From Sphingomonas sp. HMP9 (lineage in GTDB: Bacteria; Pseudomonadota; Alphaproteobacteria; Sphingomonadales; Sphingomonadaceae): DNA of 64,000 bases. Below the pieces are notes generated by a model, which had not been told where the DNA came from, searched no databases, and saw only the letters and a list, made by a program, of their open reading frames with translations. Location: positions 62,001 through 126,000 of the forward strand of contig NZ_AP022673.1 in the NCBI RefSeq assembly GCF_013374115.1, given 5' to 3'. Shown piece by piece: positions 46,611-54,777 of this stretch (positions are counted from its first letter, which is position 1; each line of letters begins with the position of its first letter). A program made the translations under genes and the position numbers.

Positions 46611-47783
46611 TTACGGCCGCAGCACGACCTTGATGACGCCGTCCTGCTTGTCGCGGAACTTCTGGTACATCTCGGGCGCATCCTCGAGGCTGGCCGGATG
46701 CGTCACAACGAAGCTCGGATCGATATCGCCTGCCTCGATCCGCGCGAGCAGCGGCTTGGTATAGGCCTGGACGTGGGTCTGACCGGTCTTGATCGTCAGC
46801 CCCTTGTTCATCATCGCGCCGATCGGAATCTTGTCGCCCATCCCGACATAGACGCCGGGGATCGACACCGTGCCACCCATCCGGCAGCTCATGATCGCTT
46901 CGCGCAGGACGTGCACGCGGTCGGTAGCGAGGAACGTAGCCGCCTTCACCTTGTCGATCACCGCATCGACGGCGCCATGACCCGAAGCCTCGGCGCCCAC
47001 GGCGTCGATGCAGCTGTCCGGACCGCGGCCCTTGGTGCGGAACTGCAACTCGTCATAGACGCTGTCGACCTCGGCGAAGTTGATCGTCTCCGCGCCGCCT
47101 GCCTCGGCCATCGCCAGCCGCTCGGGCACCTCGTCGATCGCGATCACGCGGCCTGCGCCAAGCATCAGCGCCGAGCGGATCGCGAACTGGCCGACCGGAC
47201 CGCAGCCCCAGATCGCGACGGTATCGCCCTCCTCGATGTTGGCATTCTCTGCGGCCGTATAGCCGGTCGGGAAGATGTCCGACAGGAACAGTGCCTGATC
47301 GTCAGTGACGTTGTCGGGCACCTTGATCGGGCCGATATCGGCCATCGGCACGCGCAGATATTCCGCCTGGCCACCGCAATAGCCGCCGAGCATGTGGCTG
47401 AACCCGAACAGGCCGGCAGGCGAATGGCCCATCGCCTTGATCGCCATCTCCGCATTCGGATTGGTCCGCTCGCACGCCGAGAACAGTCCCTTGCGGCAGA
47501 AGAAGCAATCGCCGCAGCTGATCGTGAAGGGCACGACGACCCGGTCGCCGATCTTCAAGTTGGTGACTTCGGAGCCAAGTGCGACGACGACGCCCATATT
47601 CTCGTGGCCGAGAATGTCGCCCGCCTGCATCGTCGGCTGATATCCGTCGAGCAGATGAAGGTCCGACCCGCAGATCGCACAGGCCGAGACCTTGATGATC
47701 GCATCGCGCGGATGCTTGATCTCGGGATCTGCGACCGTATCGACCCGAACATCGCCTTTTCCATGCCAAACCAGTGCACGCAT
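46611..47783 (-). CDS. Zinc-dependent alcohol dehydrogenase, formaldehyde dehydrogenase-like
   Basis: 390 residues, MDR superfamily, cytosolic. The catalytic-zinc Cys in [28 protein letters not shown] and the four-Cys structural zinc loop ([15 protein letters not shown]) are seen. The NAD site is [17 protein letters not shown], and the long insert with [21 protein letters not shown] resembles glutathione-independent formaldehyde dehydrogenases. The substrate is probably a small alcohol or aldehyde. GGAG precedes the ATG. It starts a minus-strand group with two stress-type genes, which hints at stress-linked expression. Confidence 0.9.
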   Translation of the reverse strand: MRALVWHGKGDVRVDTVADPEIKHPRDAIIKVSACAICGSDLHLLDGYQPTMQAGDILGHENMGVVVALGSEVTNLKIGDRVVVPFTISCGDCFFCRKGLFSACERTNPNAEMAIKAMGHSPAGLFGFSHMLGGYCGGQAEYLRVPMADIGPIKVPDNVTDDQALFLSDIFPTGYTAAENANIEEGDTVAIWGCGPVGQFAIRSALMLGAGRVIAIDEVPERLAMAEAGGAETINFAEVDSVYDELQFRTKGRGPDSCIDAVGAEASGHGAVDAVIDKVKAATFLATDRVHVLREAIMSCRMGGTVSIPGVYVGMGDKIPIGAMMNKGLTIKTGQTHVQAYTKPLLARIEAGDIDPSFVVTHPASLEDAPEMYQKFRDKQDGVIKVVLRP

Positions 47784-48319
47784 CAGAAAGTCTCCGTCAT
47801 AGAAGTATGATACTATTACTCATGCACGCCGCGACATTTCACCAGACACGATAAGGAAAGGGCACAAATGCCGCCCGATCATCATCAACACTATGCCTGT
47901 GTCCGCGAAGTCTCGACTGCAACGCTTCCACGTCACCGCCGTCAGCGCGAGCGTATCTTGGGGGGTATAGCGATTTGAACGGCGTCATCGTTCCTGATTT
48001 GCGCCAATATCTGCCAATTATATTTCATATTGATCGGTATCAGTAACGACTAACGTAAACTGAATTGTCCTGACGAAGCAAAAATCCATGTGTCGTAACG
48101 ACTTGTCGGATTTTAGCCTCGTGCGACCTTGTTACGGATGCTTTGATTTGCGCGTGCGGCCGCAGATCGCTTGCGAAGTTTGCGCAGGCCGGGGCCAATT
48201 CGCGGAGTGGACCGTTAGGACGCTATCGCACGCTGCCGATGCCGTTCGACCGCCCCGCCTGCAATGGCACGGCGGCGTTCCGCCCGGTGGATACACGACT
48301 TCAGGTCCGGGATAGCCTC
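47784..48319. other. 536-base A+T-richer intergenic region
   Basis: It lies between the divergent alcohol dehydrogenase and HAD genes and is visibly less G+C-rich than its surroundings, especially 47790-48150. It must hold both promoters. A possible 36-codon frame is listed separately; otherwise no gene, repeat or clear promoter is seen. Confidence 0.6.
47868..47978 (+). CDS. Possible small peptide, 36 aa
   Basis: ATG at 47868 after AAGGAAAGGGCACAA, a good ribosome site. The product starts MPPDHHQHYACVREV and is basic, with a His-rich N-terminus and one Cys. It is in a promoter region, so it could be a leader peptide or chance. The only support is the ribosome site. Confidence 0.25.
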   Translation: MPPDHHQHYACVREVSTATLPRHRRQRERILGGIAI

Positions 48320-48985
48320 ATGCAGATCAAAGCCATTCTCTTCGATATCGACGGTACGCTGGTCGACACCAACGACATGCACGTCCTCGCCTGGGAGGAG
48401 GCGTTCGCGACCGTCGGCGCGTCGTTCGACCGTCAGGCGATCCACGACCAGATCGGCAAGGGGACCGACATGCTCGTGCCGACGCTGTTGCCCGACGCAG
48501 ACGAGGATCAGCAGGAAAAGCTCGGTGACAAGCACGGCGCGATCTTCAAGGCGAAATACCTGGAGACCGCCACGCCGTTCGCGCAAGCACATGATCTGTT
48601 GGCGCACGCGCACGGCCTCGGCCAGCGGGTCGTGTTGGCATCATCCGCGTCGGCAGCGGAACTCGAGCATTATATCGATCTGCTCGATGCGCGCGCGCTG
48701 ATCGCCACGACGACGAGCAGCGACGACGTCGAGAAGACCAAGCCCGCACCGGACATCTTCGCGACCGCGCTCAAGAAACTGTCGGGGATCGACGCTGCCG
48801 ACGTGATCGTCGTCGGCGACACGCCCTATGATATCGAGGCCGCGGCCAAATGCGGGATTGCCGCGGTCGCCGTGCGATCGGGCAAGTTCGAGGACGAGCA
48901 GCTACGCTCCGCAGGTGCGATCGCGATCTACGACGATGTGGCGGCCTTGCTCGCCGACTACGCAACCTCACCGCTGGGACGCTGA
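48320..48985 (+). CDS. HAD-superfamily hydrolase, phosphoglycolate phosphatase/beta-phosphoglucomutase-like
   Basis: 221 residues from the ATG at 48320; longer upstream reading was rejected for lack of conserved character. HAD motif I is FDIDGTLVDTND (nucleophile and acid Asp), motif II is VLASSASAAE, motif III includes the Lys in VEKTKPAPDIF, and motif IV is VIVVGDTPYDIEAA. A helical cap sits between motifs I and II. The substrate is a phosphorylated metabolite, probably a sugar phosphate; it cannot be fixed from sequence. The SDR gene starts 5 bases after its stop. Confidence 0.9.
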   Translation: MQIKAILFDIDGTLVDTNDMHVLAWEEAFATVGASFDRQAIHDQIGKGTDMLVPTLLPDADEDQQEKLGDKHGAIFKAKYLETATPFAQAHDLLAHAHGLGQRVVLASSASAAELEHYIDLLDARALIATTTSSDDVEKTKPAPDIFATALKKLSGIDAADVIVVGDTPYDIEAAAKCGIAAVAVRSGKFEDEQLRSAGAIAIYDDVAALLADYATSPLGR

Positions 48986-48990
48986 ACACC

Positions 48991-49992
48991 ATGGCCATCA
49001 CTCTGAAGCCCCTCCGCGATCAGGTCATCGTCGTCACCGGCGCGACCAGCGGCAACGGCCTCGCGACCGTCGAGGAGGCCGTGCGACGCGGTGCCGCGGT
49101 CGTCGCGACCGCGCGTAACGACGCCGCGCTGGAGGCACTGCGCGATCGGCTGTCGGCCGACGGCGGACGCATCGCGATCTGCGCCGCGGACGTCAGCGAC
49201 ATGGCCGCGGTCGAGCGGGTCGCCGCCGTCGCGGTCGCGGCGTTCGGCGGCTTCGACAGCTGGGTCAACAATGCCGGCACAGGGACGTACGGCACGCTCG
49301 AGCAAGTGCCGCTCGCGGATCACCGCCGCGTGTTCGACGTCAATTATTTCGGTTTGCTCCACGGGTCGCTGGTCGCGGCGCGGCATCTGCGGGGGCGGGG
49401 TGGCGCGATCGTGAACGTCGGCTCGATCCTCAGCAACCGCGCGATCGTCGAGCAGGGGCCGTATTGCGCGACCAAGCATGCGGTGCAGGCGCTGACCGAT
49501 ACGCTGCGGATGGAACTGGAGCAGGAAGGGGCCGACATCTCGGTCACGCTCATCAAGCCGGGCGCGATCGATACGCCGTTTCCCGAGCATGCGCGCAATT
49601 TCATGGACCAGCCGCCACGCCTGCCGCCGCCGCTCTACGCGCCTTCGGTCGTCGCCGACGCGGTATTGTTCGCCTGCGAGACCCCGCGCCGGACGCTCTA
49701 CGCTGGAGGCGCGGGCTTCCTGTCCTCGGTCCTCTCGCGCGCGACGCCGCGGCTGAGCGACAAGATTATGGAACTGGTCGGCACGGTCGCGCAGCAAAAG
49801 CCGGACGATCCAGGCGACCCGGCACGCCGCGACAATCTCTATGCGCCGCGCGTCGATGCGTTGCGCGGAAGCCAGGACGTCCACGCCCGCACATCGAGCA
49901 CGGTCTTGCAGGCACAGAAAATTCACCCCGCGGTCCTGGTGCTCGGTGTCCTGGGTGCCGGTATCGCCGTGGCGCTCAGCCGACCGAAGTGA
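48991..49992 (+). CDS. SDR family oxidoreductase with C-terminal hydrophobic tail
   Basis: 333 residues. The classical SDR Rossmann core has VTGATSGNGLAT, NNAGTGTYG, a catalytic Ser in VNVGSILS and YCATKHA (Tyr-x-x-x-Lys). SDR proteins usually end near 250 residues; here about 80 extra residues end in a hydrophobic segment (HPAVLVLGVLGAGIAVAL), which could anchor the enzyme to the membrane. It is translated closely behind the HAD gene. The substrate is unknown. Similar SDRs with a C-terminal extension are common in alphaproteobacterial stress regions. Confidence 0.9.
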   Translation: MAITLKPLRDQVIVVTGATSGNGLATVEEAVRRGAAVVATARNDAALEALRDRLSADGGRIAICAADVSDMAAVERVAAVAVAAFGGFDSWVNNAGTGTYGTLEQVPLADHRRVFDVNYFGLLHGSLVAARHLRGRGGAIVNVGSILSNRAIVEQGPYCATKHAVQALTDTLRMELEQEGADISVTLIKPGAIDTPFPEHARNFMDQPPRLPPPLYAPSVVADAVLFACETPRRTLYAGGAGFLSSVLSRATPRLSDKIMELVGTVAQQKPDDPGDPARRDNLYAPRVDALRGSQDVHARTSSTVLQAQKIHPAVLVLGVLGAGIAVALSRPK

Positions 49993-50005
49993 TGGCGAAG
50001 GGCAG

Positions 50006-50081
50006 TGGTGCCGGTTGCAGGAATCGAACCCGCGACATCCAGTTTACAAAACTGGCGCTCTACCAACTGAGCTAAACCGGC
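50006..50081 (-). tRNA. tRNA-Thr (anticodon TGT)
   Basis: 76 bases including an encoded CCA. The acceptor stem is GCCGGTT with AACCGGC. The D-arm TAGCTCAGTTGGTAGAGC and T-arm GGGTTCGATTCC are canonical. The anticodon stem CCAGT/ACTGG holds the loop TTTGTAA, anticodon TGT. Confidence 0.97.
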
Positions 50082-50113
50082 CCGGTGCGCGTCAGGCGTA
50101 ATCGCCCAATGCT

Positions 50114-50986
50114 TCAAGAAACGCCGAAGGTCCAGCCCTCGGTTTGCGCGATGTGCGATGTCATCGCGGCCGGGCGCCAGAGTTCGGGGCGATCGGCGTT
50201 CGCGCGGAGCCAGGCGGCGGTGAGGATCGCGTCGGTTGAGTGGTCATCGTAGCGGGCGAGCGGCTGGTGCGGCGCACTGCCGAGGTTCACGAGCGCCGTA
50301 TCCAACGCGGCGGCGTCGCGCATCTTGCTGAGCCCCTTGCGGATGCCGGCGGCGCGGGCGGCGATGGTGGTATAGATTTCGACGATCACCGGACCTGCGG
50401 GAGGGAGCGGATCGAACGGCCAGATCGGCACGCGCCCCGCGAGGCGGTGAAGGACCCGCATTCCGGTGAGGCTCGATTTGCCGACCTGAGACGCACCGAC
50501 GAGGTTGAAGCAGCTCGTCGGGGACAGCCCCATCGCGCGCTGGCCGTGCTCGCAGACGCGCATGCGTCCTGCGCCACCGGGGAACAGGTCGCCGCAATCG
50601 CGGTGCTGACGGAAGTGGCGGCGGATCTCGGGGTCGCTGAGCAGGCTGGAGACGGCGAGATGCGGATCGGTCGCGGAGGCGTCGTCGACCATCTTCCACA
50701 GCGTACGGGCATCGGACGGGCTGTCGGGCGCACCGGGGAAATATCCGCCTTCGTCGACGAACGGGAAGGCGGGTGAAAGGTCGAGCCCGATGAGCATCGG
50801 CCTATCCTGGTCGAGCAACCAGTCTCGGACATCCTCGCGCGACCATGCGCCGCCGCCCGACGGGGCGACCAACATCGGCGCGCCGCCCCCTGTCTCGCAG
50901 ACTGCGACCGCGATGCCCTTGTGACGATGCCCCTGCGCACCGGACCAGTCGATCGCGGCGAACCTCGTGAAGCGGGGTTCAGCCAT
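50114..50986 (-). CDS. Conserved protein with RNase H-like signature, coupled to rarA
   Basis: 290 residues from the ATG at 50986, which overlaps the end of rarA by 8 bases (ATGGCTGA). The N-terminal FAAIDWSGAQG and GLDLSPAFPF, with a late DAILTAAWLR, suggest an RNase H/DUF429-like fold with acidic residues in the expected strands. No signal is seen. No function is known to me; the overlap with a replication-maintenance ATPase suggests a DNA-related role but does not prove it. Adjacent to a tRNA gene on the same strand. Confidence 0.75.
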   Translation of the reverse strand: MAEPRFTRFAAIDWSGAQGHRHKGIAVAVCETGGGAPMLVAPSGGGAWSREDVRDWLLDQDRPMLIGLDLSPAFPFVDEGGYFPGAPDSPSDARTLWKMVDDASATDPHLAVSSLLSDPEIRRHFRQHRDCGDLFPGGAGRMRVCEHGQRAMGLSPTSCFNLVGASQVGKSSLTGMRVLHRLAGRVPIWPFDPLPPAGPVIVEIYTTIAARAAGIRKGLSKMRDAAALDTALVNLGSAPHQPLARYDDHSTDAILTAAWLRANADRPELWRPAAMTSHIAQTEGWTFGVS

Positions 50987-52298
50987 TCTTCTCGGCGCGC
51001 AAGGCATCCCAATAGGCGAGCCGCTCGGACAGCCGCTTCTCGAACCCGCGTTCGGTCGGCGTATAGAAGGTCTGCGGGCTCATTTCGTCGGGCCAGTAAT
51101 CCGACCCTGAAAACGCGTCCTCGGCATCATGGTCGTATGCATAGCCCTTGCCGTAGCCGATATCGCGCATGAGCTTGGTCGGCGCGTTGCGGATCGACGC
51201 GGGCGGCATCAGCGAGCCGGTCTCGCGCGCCGATTTCCAGGCGGCCTTCTGTGCCTTGTATACCGCGTTCGATTTGGGCGCGGTGGCGAGATAGACGCAG
51301 GCCTGCGCGATCGCGAGCTCACCCTCGGGGCTGCCGAGAAAGTCGTAGGTGTCCTTGGCGGCGATGCACTGGACCAGCGCCTGCGGGTCGGCGAGGCCGA
51401 TATCCTCGACTGCGGCGCGCGTGAGGCGACGGAGCAGGAAGAGCGGTTCCTCGCCCGCCGTCAGCATCCGTGCGAGGTAATAAAGTGCGGCTTGCGGATC
51501 GCTCCCGCGGATCGATTTGTGGAGCGCGGAGATGAGGTTGTAATGCCCCTCGCGATCCTTGTCGTACACCGCGACGCGGCGTTGCAGGAAATTCGACAGG
51601 CCTGCGGGATCGAGCGGTTCGGGCAGGTTGACCGAGAACAGCGTCTCCGCCTGGTTGAGCAGGAAGCGACCATCGCCGTCGGCGCTGGCGATCAGCGCAT
51701 CCTTGGCGGGCGGGGTCAGGGGGAGGGGGCGGTCCATCTCCGCCTCCGCGCGGTCGAGCAGCTGTTCGAGCGCACCGCGACCGAGGCGTTCGAGGATCAG
51801 CACCTGCGCGCGGCTGAGCAAGGCGGCGTTGAGTTCGAACGACGGATTCTCGGTGGTCGCGCCGACCAGCGTTACCGTGCCGTCCTCGACATAGGGGAGG
51901 AAACCGTCCTGTTGCGCGCGGTTGAAACGGTGGATTTCGTCCACGAACAACAAGGTGCGCTTGCCGATCTTGGCGTGCTCGCGCGCCTCGGCGAACGACT
52001 TTTTGAGATCCGCCACGCCGGAGAACACCGCCGAGATCGCGACGAACCTGAGGTCGACCGCGTCGGCGAGCAATCGCGCGATGGTGGTCTTGCCGGTGCC
52101 GGGGGGACCCCACAGGATGATCGACGACAGACGACCCGCCGACACCATCCGCCCGATCGCGCCTTCGGGGCCGGTGATGTGGTCCTGCCCAACCACCTCG
52201 CTGAGCGTGCGCGGACGCAGGCGGTCGGCGAGCGGTGCGTTTTCGGGATGCGTTTCGGTGGGGGCGGCGGGTTCGAAGCCCGCGAAGAGGTCTGCCAT
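50979..52298 (-). CDS. rarA: Replication-associated recombination protein RarA (MgsA)
   Basis: 439 residues from the ATG at 52298. The clamp-loader-type AAA+ domain has PLADRLRPRTLSEVVGQ, Walker A ILWGPPGTGKTT, Walker B LLFVDEIHRF, sensor 1 LVGATTENPSF and the sensor 2 / tetramerisation region HKSIRGSDPQAALYYLARML. The C-terminus has YAYDHDAEDAFSGSDYWPD and an end with FYTPTERGFEKRL. RarA acts at stalled replication forks. It is divergent from the PadR gene and overlaps the following RNase H-like gene. Confidence 0.97.
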   Translation of the reverse strand: MADLFAGFEPAAPTETHPENAPLADRLRPRTLSEVVGQDHITGPEGAIGRMVSAGRLSSIILWGPPGTGKTTIARLLADAVDLRFVAISAVFSGVADLKKSFAEAREHAKIGKRTLLFVDEIHRFNRAQQDGFLPYVEDGTVTLVGATTENPSFELNAALLSRAQVLILERLGRGALEQLLDRAEAEMDRPLPLTPPAKDALIASADGDGRFLLNQAETLFSVNLPEPLDPAGLSNFLQRRVAVYDKDREGHYNLISALHKSIRGSDPQAALYYLARMLTAGEEPLFLLRRLTRAAVEDIGLADPQALVQCIAAKDTYDFLGSPEGELAIAQACVYLATAPKSNAVYKAQKAAWKSARETGSLMPPASIRNAPTKLMRDIGYGKGYAYDHDAEDAFSGSDYWPDEMSPQTFYTPTERGFEKRLSERLAYWDALRAEKNG

Positions 52299-52410
52299 GA
52301 GGCGAAGATAGGGGCGGGGGGCCGGTTTGCCCATCCGTGCGCAGTCCTCCTTCGCCGCAGAAGACTGGACGCCCTCGACTAGAACCAGAGACCGTAGCCC
52401 GCAAACTACC

Positions 52411-52458
52411 AAGATATATCTCAACGCATCTTGACGGATGTCAGCGAAGATATATCTT
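52411..52458 (+). promoter_or_regulatory. Probable PadR operator/promoter, two palindromes
   Basis: AAGATATATCTC (52411) and the perfect palindrome AAGATATATCTT (52447) are 36 bases apart, each followed at the same distance by TCTTGA. TTGACG (52431) and TATCTT (52453) form a 16-base-spaced promoter whose -10 is inside the second palindrome. This fits PadR self-repression. Confidence 0.65.
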
Positions 52459-52488
52459 AGAGCCGTCTTGATACATAAAGGAAAACGA

Positions 52489-53127
52489 ATGTTTGATATG
52501 AACGGCCGCGGATGCGGCTCACGGGGTGGGGCAGGTTGGCAGCATGAGTTTCATGCGATGCGCGATCAAATTCGGGAAGCAGTGCACGGCGCTCACCGTC
52601 ATCATGGCCGTCATGGCGGCGGAGGCGGGGGCGGCGGAGGCAGTGGGGGCGGACGCAGTCGGCGGATGTTCGACGGCGGCGAGTTGAAGCTCGTCCTCTT
52701 GAAGCTGATCGCCGATGCACCGCGCCACGGCTACGACTTGATCCGCGAGATCGAGACGATGACCGGCGGCGCCTATGCGCCGAGCCCGGGCGTGGTCTAC
52801 CCGACGCTCACGTTGCTCGACGAAATGAACCTGATCGGCGAGCAGCAGTCGGAAGGCGCCAAGAAGCGCTTCGCCGCGACCGACGAGGGCCGTGCCTATA
52901 TCGAGGAGAACGCGGACGTCGTGGTGATGCTGATGGAGCGGCTGACCGGCCTTGCCGCCGAGAATGATCGCGTGGCCTGGAACCGGTCGCCGGTGCGTCG
53001 CGCCATGGGCAATCTGCGTGAGGCGATCCAGGGTCGCGTGCCGAAGGGCGAGACCAGCGACGACACGATCTTCGAGATCGTCGCGCTGATCGACGAGGTC
53101 GCGCAGAAGATCGAGCGCTTGAAGTGA
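52489..53127 (+). CDS. PadR family transcriptional regulator with His/Gly-rich linker
   Basis: 212 residues from the ATG at 52489, after AAAGGAAAACGA. Residues 1-32 are a helical N-terminal piece. Residues 33-57 are His/Gly-rich (HGAHRHHGRHGGGGGGGG). The PadR winged helix follows, with GELKLVLLKLIADAPRHGYDLI and GVVYPTLTLLDEM, and a C-terminal dimerisation helix. PadR proteins repress by binding palindromes such as those just upstream. The His cluster could bind metal, but no ligand is shown. The DUF2218 gene overlaps its stop by GTGA. Confidence 0.9.
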   Translation: MFDMNGRGCGSRGGAGWQHEFHAMRDQIREAVHGAHRHHGRHGGGGGGGGGSGGGRSRRMFDGGELKLVLLKLIADAPRHGYDLIREIETMTGGAYAPSPGVVYPTLTLLDEMNLIGEQQSEGAKKRFAATDEGRAYIEENADVVVMLMERLTGLAAENDRVAWNRSPVRRAMGNLREAIQGRVPKGETSDDTIFEIVALIDEVAQKIERLK

Positions 53128-53426
53128 GCGTCTCGGCAAACGTCTCGGTCGCACGCGTGCCGACGCATTCGGCCAGCAAGTATCTCCAGCAACTGGCCAA
53201 GCACTGGAGCCACAAGATGGAGGTGACGTTCTCGGAAGAAGAGGGACGCATCGCCTTCCCGAACGGCGCGGTGCTGGAGATGCGTGCGGACAGCGAGACG
53301 CTCGACGTCGCGCTGACGGTGCCGGAGGGCGAGGATGTCGAGCGGATGCGCACGGTGGTGTCGAGCCATCTCGACCGCTTCGCCTTCCGCGAGGCGCCGC
53401 TGACGTTCGATTGGGCGGCTGTCTGA
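53124..53426 (+). CDS. DUF2218 family protein
   Basis: 100 residues from a GTG that overlaps the padR stop (GTGA), so coupled to it. The DUF2218 pattern is seen in VPTHSASKYLQQLAKHWSHK, GRIAFPNGAVLEM and SSHLDRFAFREAPLTFDW. Similar proteins occur beside siderophore or iron genes in other bacteria, but the role is unknown. It is cytosolic with no Cys. In this window the only partner is the PadR regulator. Confidence 0.88.
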   Translation: MSVSANVSVARVPTHSASKYLQQLAKHWSHKMEVTFSEEEGRIAFPNGAVLEMRADSETLDVALTVPEGEDVERMRTVVSSHLDRFAFREAPLTFDWAAV

Positions 53427-53505
53427 GGGGGGACGCCGTCTTGCGGTCCGGGGCGCCGCGTTGGACTGGTCCTGTCCCATCCGGCGCGCCTTACCCCCTA
53501 CAGCG

Positions 53506-54657
53506 CTACTCGCTGCGGCGCGCCATCACTGCCAGATAGGTGTCGAGCACGGTCTGGTTGATCACGTCCCAGCGATAGCCTGCGGCCTTGGCATGGCCGG
53601 CGCTGCCCATCGCGTGGCGCAGGCCAGGCTCGGCGACGATCCGGCCGATCGCGTCGGCATAGCCGGCGATGTCGGTGGGCGGCACCAGGAACCCGGTCCG
53701 GCCGTCGTCGATCAGGTCGATCGCGCCGGTCGCGCGCGCGGCGACGACGGGAACGCTCGCCGCCATCGCCTCCAACGTGACGTTGCCGAACGTCTCGGTG
53801 ACGCTGGGGTTGAAGAACACGTCCATCGACGCGACCGCACGACCGAGCGCGTCGCCCGACTGGAAGCCGGTGAACACCGCTTCGGGGACACGCTCGGCGA
53901 ACCAGTCTCGCGCCGGGCCTTCGCCGATCACGACGACACGGTGGCGGACGCCGCGGCGGCGCAGCTCGGTCAGTACGTCGGCAAAGACGTCGAGGCCCTT
54001 TTCCTTCACCAGCCGGCCCAGGAAGCCGACGACCATCTCGTCATCGGCGATGCCGAGCGACCGCCGCCAAGCCAGATCGCGCCGGGCCGGGTTGAACCGG
54101 TCGTGATCGATTCCGCGCGACCAGATGCCGATCGACGACGTCACGCCCCAGCCGCGCAGCAGCTCGGCCATGCTGGGTGAGGGAACGACGACCTCGTCGA
54201 CCCGGTTGTAGAAGCGCGTAAGCCGCTTTTTCGCGAGCGGCTCCAGGAAGCCCATCTTGTAATAGCGGAAATAGGTCTCGAACCGGGTGTGGAACGAGGC
54301 GACCGTCGCAATGCCGCGGCTGCGGGCATAGGCGGCCGCGGCGTGGCCGAGAAATTCGGGCGCGGAGACATGGACGATGTTGGGCGCAAACGCATCGATG
54401 TCGCGGCGCACGCGCGGCGTGATGCCCAGCGCGACGCGATATTCGCCACGACCGCCGACCAGCGGGATCGCGGGCACGTCGACCAGATCGCCGATCGCCG
54501 GGAAGGCGGGCTTGGCGACGGTCGGCGAATAGACGCGGACCTGCACGCCGCGCGACAACAGGTGCCCGACAAGCAGGTTCAGCGACTGGTTCGCGCCGTC
54601 GCGGACATAGTTATAATTGCCGCTGAACAGGGCCACACGGAGATCGGTCGGCTGCAT
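53506..54657 (-). CDS. Glycosyltransferase family 4 protein
   Basis: 383 residues from the ATG at 54657. GT-B fold with two Rossmann halves: the acceptor half contains LFSGNYNYVRDGANQSLNLL and ASFHTRFETYFRYYKMGFLEP; the donor half contains VVGFLGRLVKEKGLDVFADVL, VVIGEGP and the E-x7-E motif NPSVTETFGNVTLEAMA. Close in form to GDP-mannose/UDP-sugar glycolipid synthases such as MgtA. Probably acts at the inner face of the cytoplasmic membrane. Sphingomonads make glycosphingolipids, so a lipid acceptor is possible but is inference. Confidence 0.88.
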   Translation of the reverse strand: MQPTDLRVALFSGNYNYVRDGANQSLNLLVGHLLSRGVQVRVYSPTVAKPAFPAIGDLVDVPAIPLVGGRGEYRVALGITPRVRRDIDAFAPNIVHVSAPEFLGHAAAAYARSRGIATVASFHTRFETYFRYYKMGFLEPLAKKRLTRFYNRVDEVVVPSPSMAELLRGWGVTSSIGIWSRGIDHDRFNPARRDLAWRRSLGIADDEMVVGFLGRLVKEKGLDVFADVLTELRRRGVRHRVVVIGEGPARDWFAERVPEAVFTGFQSGDALGRAVASMDVFFNPSVTETFGNVTLEAMAASVPVVAARATGAIDLIDDGRTGFLVPPTDIAGYADAIGRIVAEPGLRHAMGSAGHAKAAGYRWDVINQTVLDTYLAVMARRSE

Positions 54658-54777
54658 CCTCCGGGCGGATAGCGCCGCACGTGGACAAGCGCCAGACAAT
54701 CCGGCCGCGCGCGCTTTGCCGGGCCGATCCGGGCGAACGATGTTCCCTTATCGTTCCTGCTGGGCTAAGCCGCCGCC

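Noticed and set aside
48088..48315. 75-codon frame upstream of the HAD gene
   Set aside because: No ribosome site, odd composition, overlaps the promoter region and the HAD leader.
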